A stretch of DNA of 36,219 nucleotides, taken from Sphingomonadales bacterium (GTDB lineage: Bacteria > Pseudomonadota > Alphaproteobacteria > Sphingomonadales > Kordiimonadaceae). A program made the translations under genes and the position numbers. Numbering within the stretch: position 1 is the first letter of the stretch; each line of letters begins with the position of its first letter. Below the pieces are notes generated by a model that made no database searches, was not told the DNA's origin, and saw nothing but the letters and a program-made list of their open reading frames with translations. Positions 34,134 through 36,219 of the stretch are shown one piece after another. The stretch is taken from assembly GCA_011088215.1 (NCBI GenBank), contig JAALKD010000034.1:1-36219 (forward strand), read 5' to 3'.

Positions 34134-35438
34134 ATGTTGAGTAACACTAGAATGAGCAATCTTATTCGGCTGATAAAAAATCTGTTGGTCATTGGTGGTT
34201 TTGCCACCGTTTCCCTGTCGACTTCTGTAGCGGCTCAGCAGCAACCTGCACCCCAGCCCTTGAATAGTATCGAAGTTCTGGTGAACGACGAACCAATTTC
34301 ATCCTTTGACATTAACCAACGCCTGAGATTGGTTATCGCTATATCTGGTGGCGTATCAACGCAGGAAGAATTCCTTCAGGTCCGCGAACAGGTCATACGC
34401 TCTATGGTCGACGAACGGCTGCAACTTCAAGAAGCCGCAGAATTTGAATTGGTTATTGAAGATGCTCAGCTTGAACAGTTTTTCGCCCGCCGTGCGCAAG
34501 GGTCAGGCCAGGAACCAGAACAGTTTGCTCAGGCTCTTACGCAGATTGGGTCAAGCAAAATCACAATGAAACGCCAGATGGAAGCCGAAATTGCCTGGTC
34601 ACAGTTGGTGCAAGGCCGCCTCGGTGCAACGGTCAGCGTTTCTGATGAGGAAGTTGAAGCATTCATTCAACGTATATATGACAACCGCGGTAAATTCGAA
34701 TATCGCCTGACCGAAATTGTGTTGCTCAGCGAAACGCAGCAACAGTCTGCCAGTGTTGAAGCGAATGCAAAACAATTGGTGGAGCAAATACGAGGGGGTG
34801 CCGCCTTTGACCAGATTGCCCAACAACTATCAGCTTCTTCAACCGCTGCCGTTGGCGGCGATTTAGGTTGGGTTATAGTTAATGATTTGGATCCGCTATA
34901 TAGCAAGGCAGTGCAAGAAGGCTCTGTTGGCAATACGCTTGATCCAATTCGCACCCCTGGTGGCTTCCTCATTTTGGCCGTGGCCGATCGCAGACGCGTA
35001 CTAACAGTTGATCCGCTGGACACGCAGCTTGTTCTCAACCAACTACATTTGCCAACCGCTGACATTGCGACGGGCTTAGATAAATATCTTGCCGTCGTAA
35101 ACCCTCTTAAAAACACCACAACCAGTTGTGACACCATAACGACAATTGCAGCCGCCGCTGGCGTAACTGGCCGCACTGAAATAGCACCACTGCGCCTGCG
35201 AGACCTAACCAATAACTTCCGCGCTGAAGTCGAAAACCTAGAGGTCGGACATGCAACCGGTGTGATGGATTCTGAAGACGGAAAACGCGTCCTAATTGTT
35301 TGCGATCACCAAGCCCCCGTTGTTCAGGAGCCAGACTTCGATGCTGTTTACAATCAGCTGGAACAACAGCGCCTGTCTATGATGGCGCGGCGGTACCTGC
35401 GCGATATTCGCCGCGATGCGATTGTCGATTACCGCTAA
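34134..35438 (+). CDS. surA: Periplasmic chaperone / peptidyl-prolyl isomerase SurA
   Basis: A 434-residue periplasmic protein with a signal peptide ending around VAAQQQ. The SurA N-terminal helical domain (VNDEPISSFDINQRLRLV, then SMVDERLQLQEA) precedes a parvulin domain at about 180-285 (YRLTEIVLLSE, GGAAFDQIAQQ, GGDLGWVI, TPGGFLILAV). A less conserved second region and the closing C-terminal helix (QQRLSMMARRYLRDIRRDA) follow. SurA carries barrel proteins such as LptD to the outer membrane. The gene lies between lptD and pdxA, the standard order. An internal ATG at 34152 is an alternative start. Confidence 0.93.
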   Translation: MLSNTRMSNLIRLIKNLLVIGGFATVSLSTSVAAQQQPAPQPLNSIEVLVNDEPISSFDINQRLRLVIAISGGVSTQEEFLQVREQVIRSMVDERLQLQEAAEFELVIEDAQLEQFFARRAQGSGQEPEQFAQALTQIGSSKITMKRQMEAEIAWSQLVQGRLGATVSVSDEEVEAFIQRIYDNRGKFEYRLTEIVLLSETQQQSASVEANAKQLVEQIRGGAAFDQIAQQLSASSTAAVGGDLGWVIVNDLDPLYSKAVQEGSVGNTLDPIRTPGGFLILAVADRRRVLTVDPLDTQLVLNQLHLPTADIATGLDKYLAVVNPLKNTTTSCDTITTIAAAAGVTGRTEIAPLRLRDLTNNFRAEVENLEVGHATGVMDSEDGKRVLIVCDHQAPVVQEPDFDAVYNQLEQQRLSMMARRYLRDIRRDAIVDYR

Positions 35439-35459
35439 AATCATGAACGCCCAAAAACA

Positions 35460-36148
35460 ATGAGTTCCCGGGCAGATCAGCTACCATTGGCTATTACTAT
35501 GGGCGAGCCTGCCGGTATTGGCCCGGAATTGGTCACCCGAATTTGGCATAAACGGTTCGAGTTAAACCTACCCCCCTTCGTTTATGTTGGCGCAACTGAG
35601 GCCTTATTCAGATATGACAGCAGTATAAAAATTCAGCCCATCAATAACCCGACAAGATTGATTGAATGCAGTGAGAACACATTGCCAGTAATTGAAGTCG
35701 CGACACCCGCTCCCATCATACCCGGTTCGCTAGATACTGTTAACGGGCCCGCTGTTATCAAATCAATCGACACTGCAGTTGACTTGGCCCTGAAAGGGCA
35801 TGTTTCAGGACTGGTTACTTCACCGATCCACAAGGCTGGCCTATATAGCGCGGGCTTTGACGCACCTGGCCACACCGAATACCTGGCGCGGCTATGCGGC
35901 CTCGCAGATGACCAGTCTGTAATGATGTTATCAACAACTGGCCTACGGGTTGTTCCTGTAACGGCTCATGTCCCTCTTAAAGACGTAACCTGTGTACTGA
36001 CCGCTGACAAAATAGTTCACGCTGGCATAGTCACCGCCCACGATCTATGCACGCGCTTCGGAATTAATCGACCGAGTTTAGCCATTGCCGGCCTTAACCC
36101 CCATGCCGGCGAAGGCGGTACGATTGGCATGGCGGAAGCAACTCACAT
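35460..36148 (+). CDS. pdxA: 4-hydroxythreonine-4-phosphate dehydrogenase, truncated by contig end
   Basis: PdxA oxidises 4-phosphohydroxy-L-threonine in vitamin B6 (pyridoxal phosphate) synthesis. The first 229 residues are present; the usual length is about 330, so about 100 are missing. Visible motifs: LAITMGEPAGIGPELV at the start, VTSPIHKAG, the metal histidine region GHTEYLARL, VTAHVPLKDV and LNPHAGEGG. The open frame continues to 36170, but the codons after 36148 come from adapter sequence and must not be counted. No good ribosome site precedes ATG 35460. A six-codon frame starting at 35443 ends in an ATGA overlap with it. In the usual order rsmA (ksgA) would follow. Confidence 0.93.

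Positions 36149-36219
<71 letters not shown>

Overview
The window is about 36.1 kb of alphaproteobacterial chromosome followed by a non-genomic tail. The assignment rests on gene content and order. There is an HdaA-type DnaA regulator, which is typical of Alphaproteobacteria, in the block purN-purM / DUF2066 - AI-2E permease - hdaA - ppk - ppx. There are also rnd divergent from aspS, holC-pepA, and lptD-surA-pdxA. The organism is Gram-negative (LptD, SurA, DNA polymerase chi subunit). GC content looks moderate, close to 50%. I cannot name the genus. No rRNA, tRNA, CRISPR array, insertion sequence or phage gene was seen, and no gap between genes exceeds 300 bases.

Layout. (1) 1-6.6 kb, mostly minus strand: a membrane-anchored TPR protein cut by the left edge, panB, a DUF2306-like membrane protein on the plus strand, a GNAT acetyltransferase, guaA and aspS. 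A clear intrinsic terminator lies between aspS and guaA. (2) 6.6-8.2 kb, plus strand: rnd and a RidA-family deaminase. (3) 8.2-17.3 kb, minus strand: an exported M28 peptidase, ppx, ppk, hdaA, an AI-2E-family permease and a DUF2066 lipid-envelope-type exported protein, several with 1-4 base overlaps. (4) 17.4-20.4 kb, plus strand: purM, purN and an orphan membrane histidine kinase, convergent with ndk, whose terminator is written inside the kinase gene. (5) 20.9-29.2 kb, plus strand: a YheS/EttD-type ABC-F ATPase and then an accessory stretch. That stretch holds a PD40 beta-propeller protein, a tandem-duplicated DUF417 (RclC/YkgB-type) membrane protein tightly coupled to a membrane-embedded LytTR regulator, a soluble Gcd-like PQQ dehydrogenase and a Tat-exported class V PLP enzyme. 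(6) 29.2-31.5 kb, minus strand: GNAT, holC and pepA. (7) 31.8-36.1 kb, plus strand: lptD, surA and a truncated pdxA. The last 71 bases are an Illumina adapter followed by poly-G and are not genome.

Most of the window is housekeeping: pantothenate, GMP and purine synthesis, Asp-tRNA charging, RNA processing, polyphosphate turnover, replication control and outer-membrane biogenesis. The least explained part is 22.9-29.2 kb. The DUF417 repeat protein and four-helix LytTR regulator look like a one-component membrane signalling pair, beside periplasmic enzymes that it might control. Several AT-rich inverted repeats in promoter regions (aspS, ppk, the PD40 gene, pepA/lptD) look like operator sites and are reported individually.
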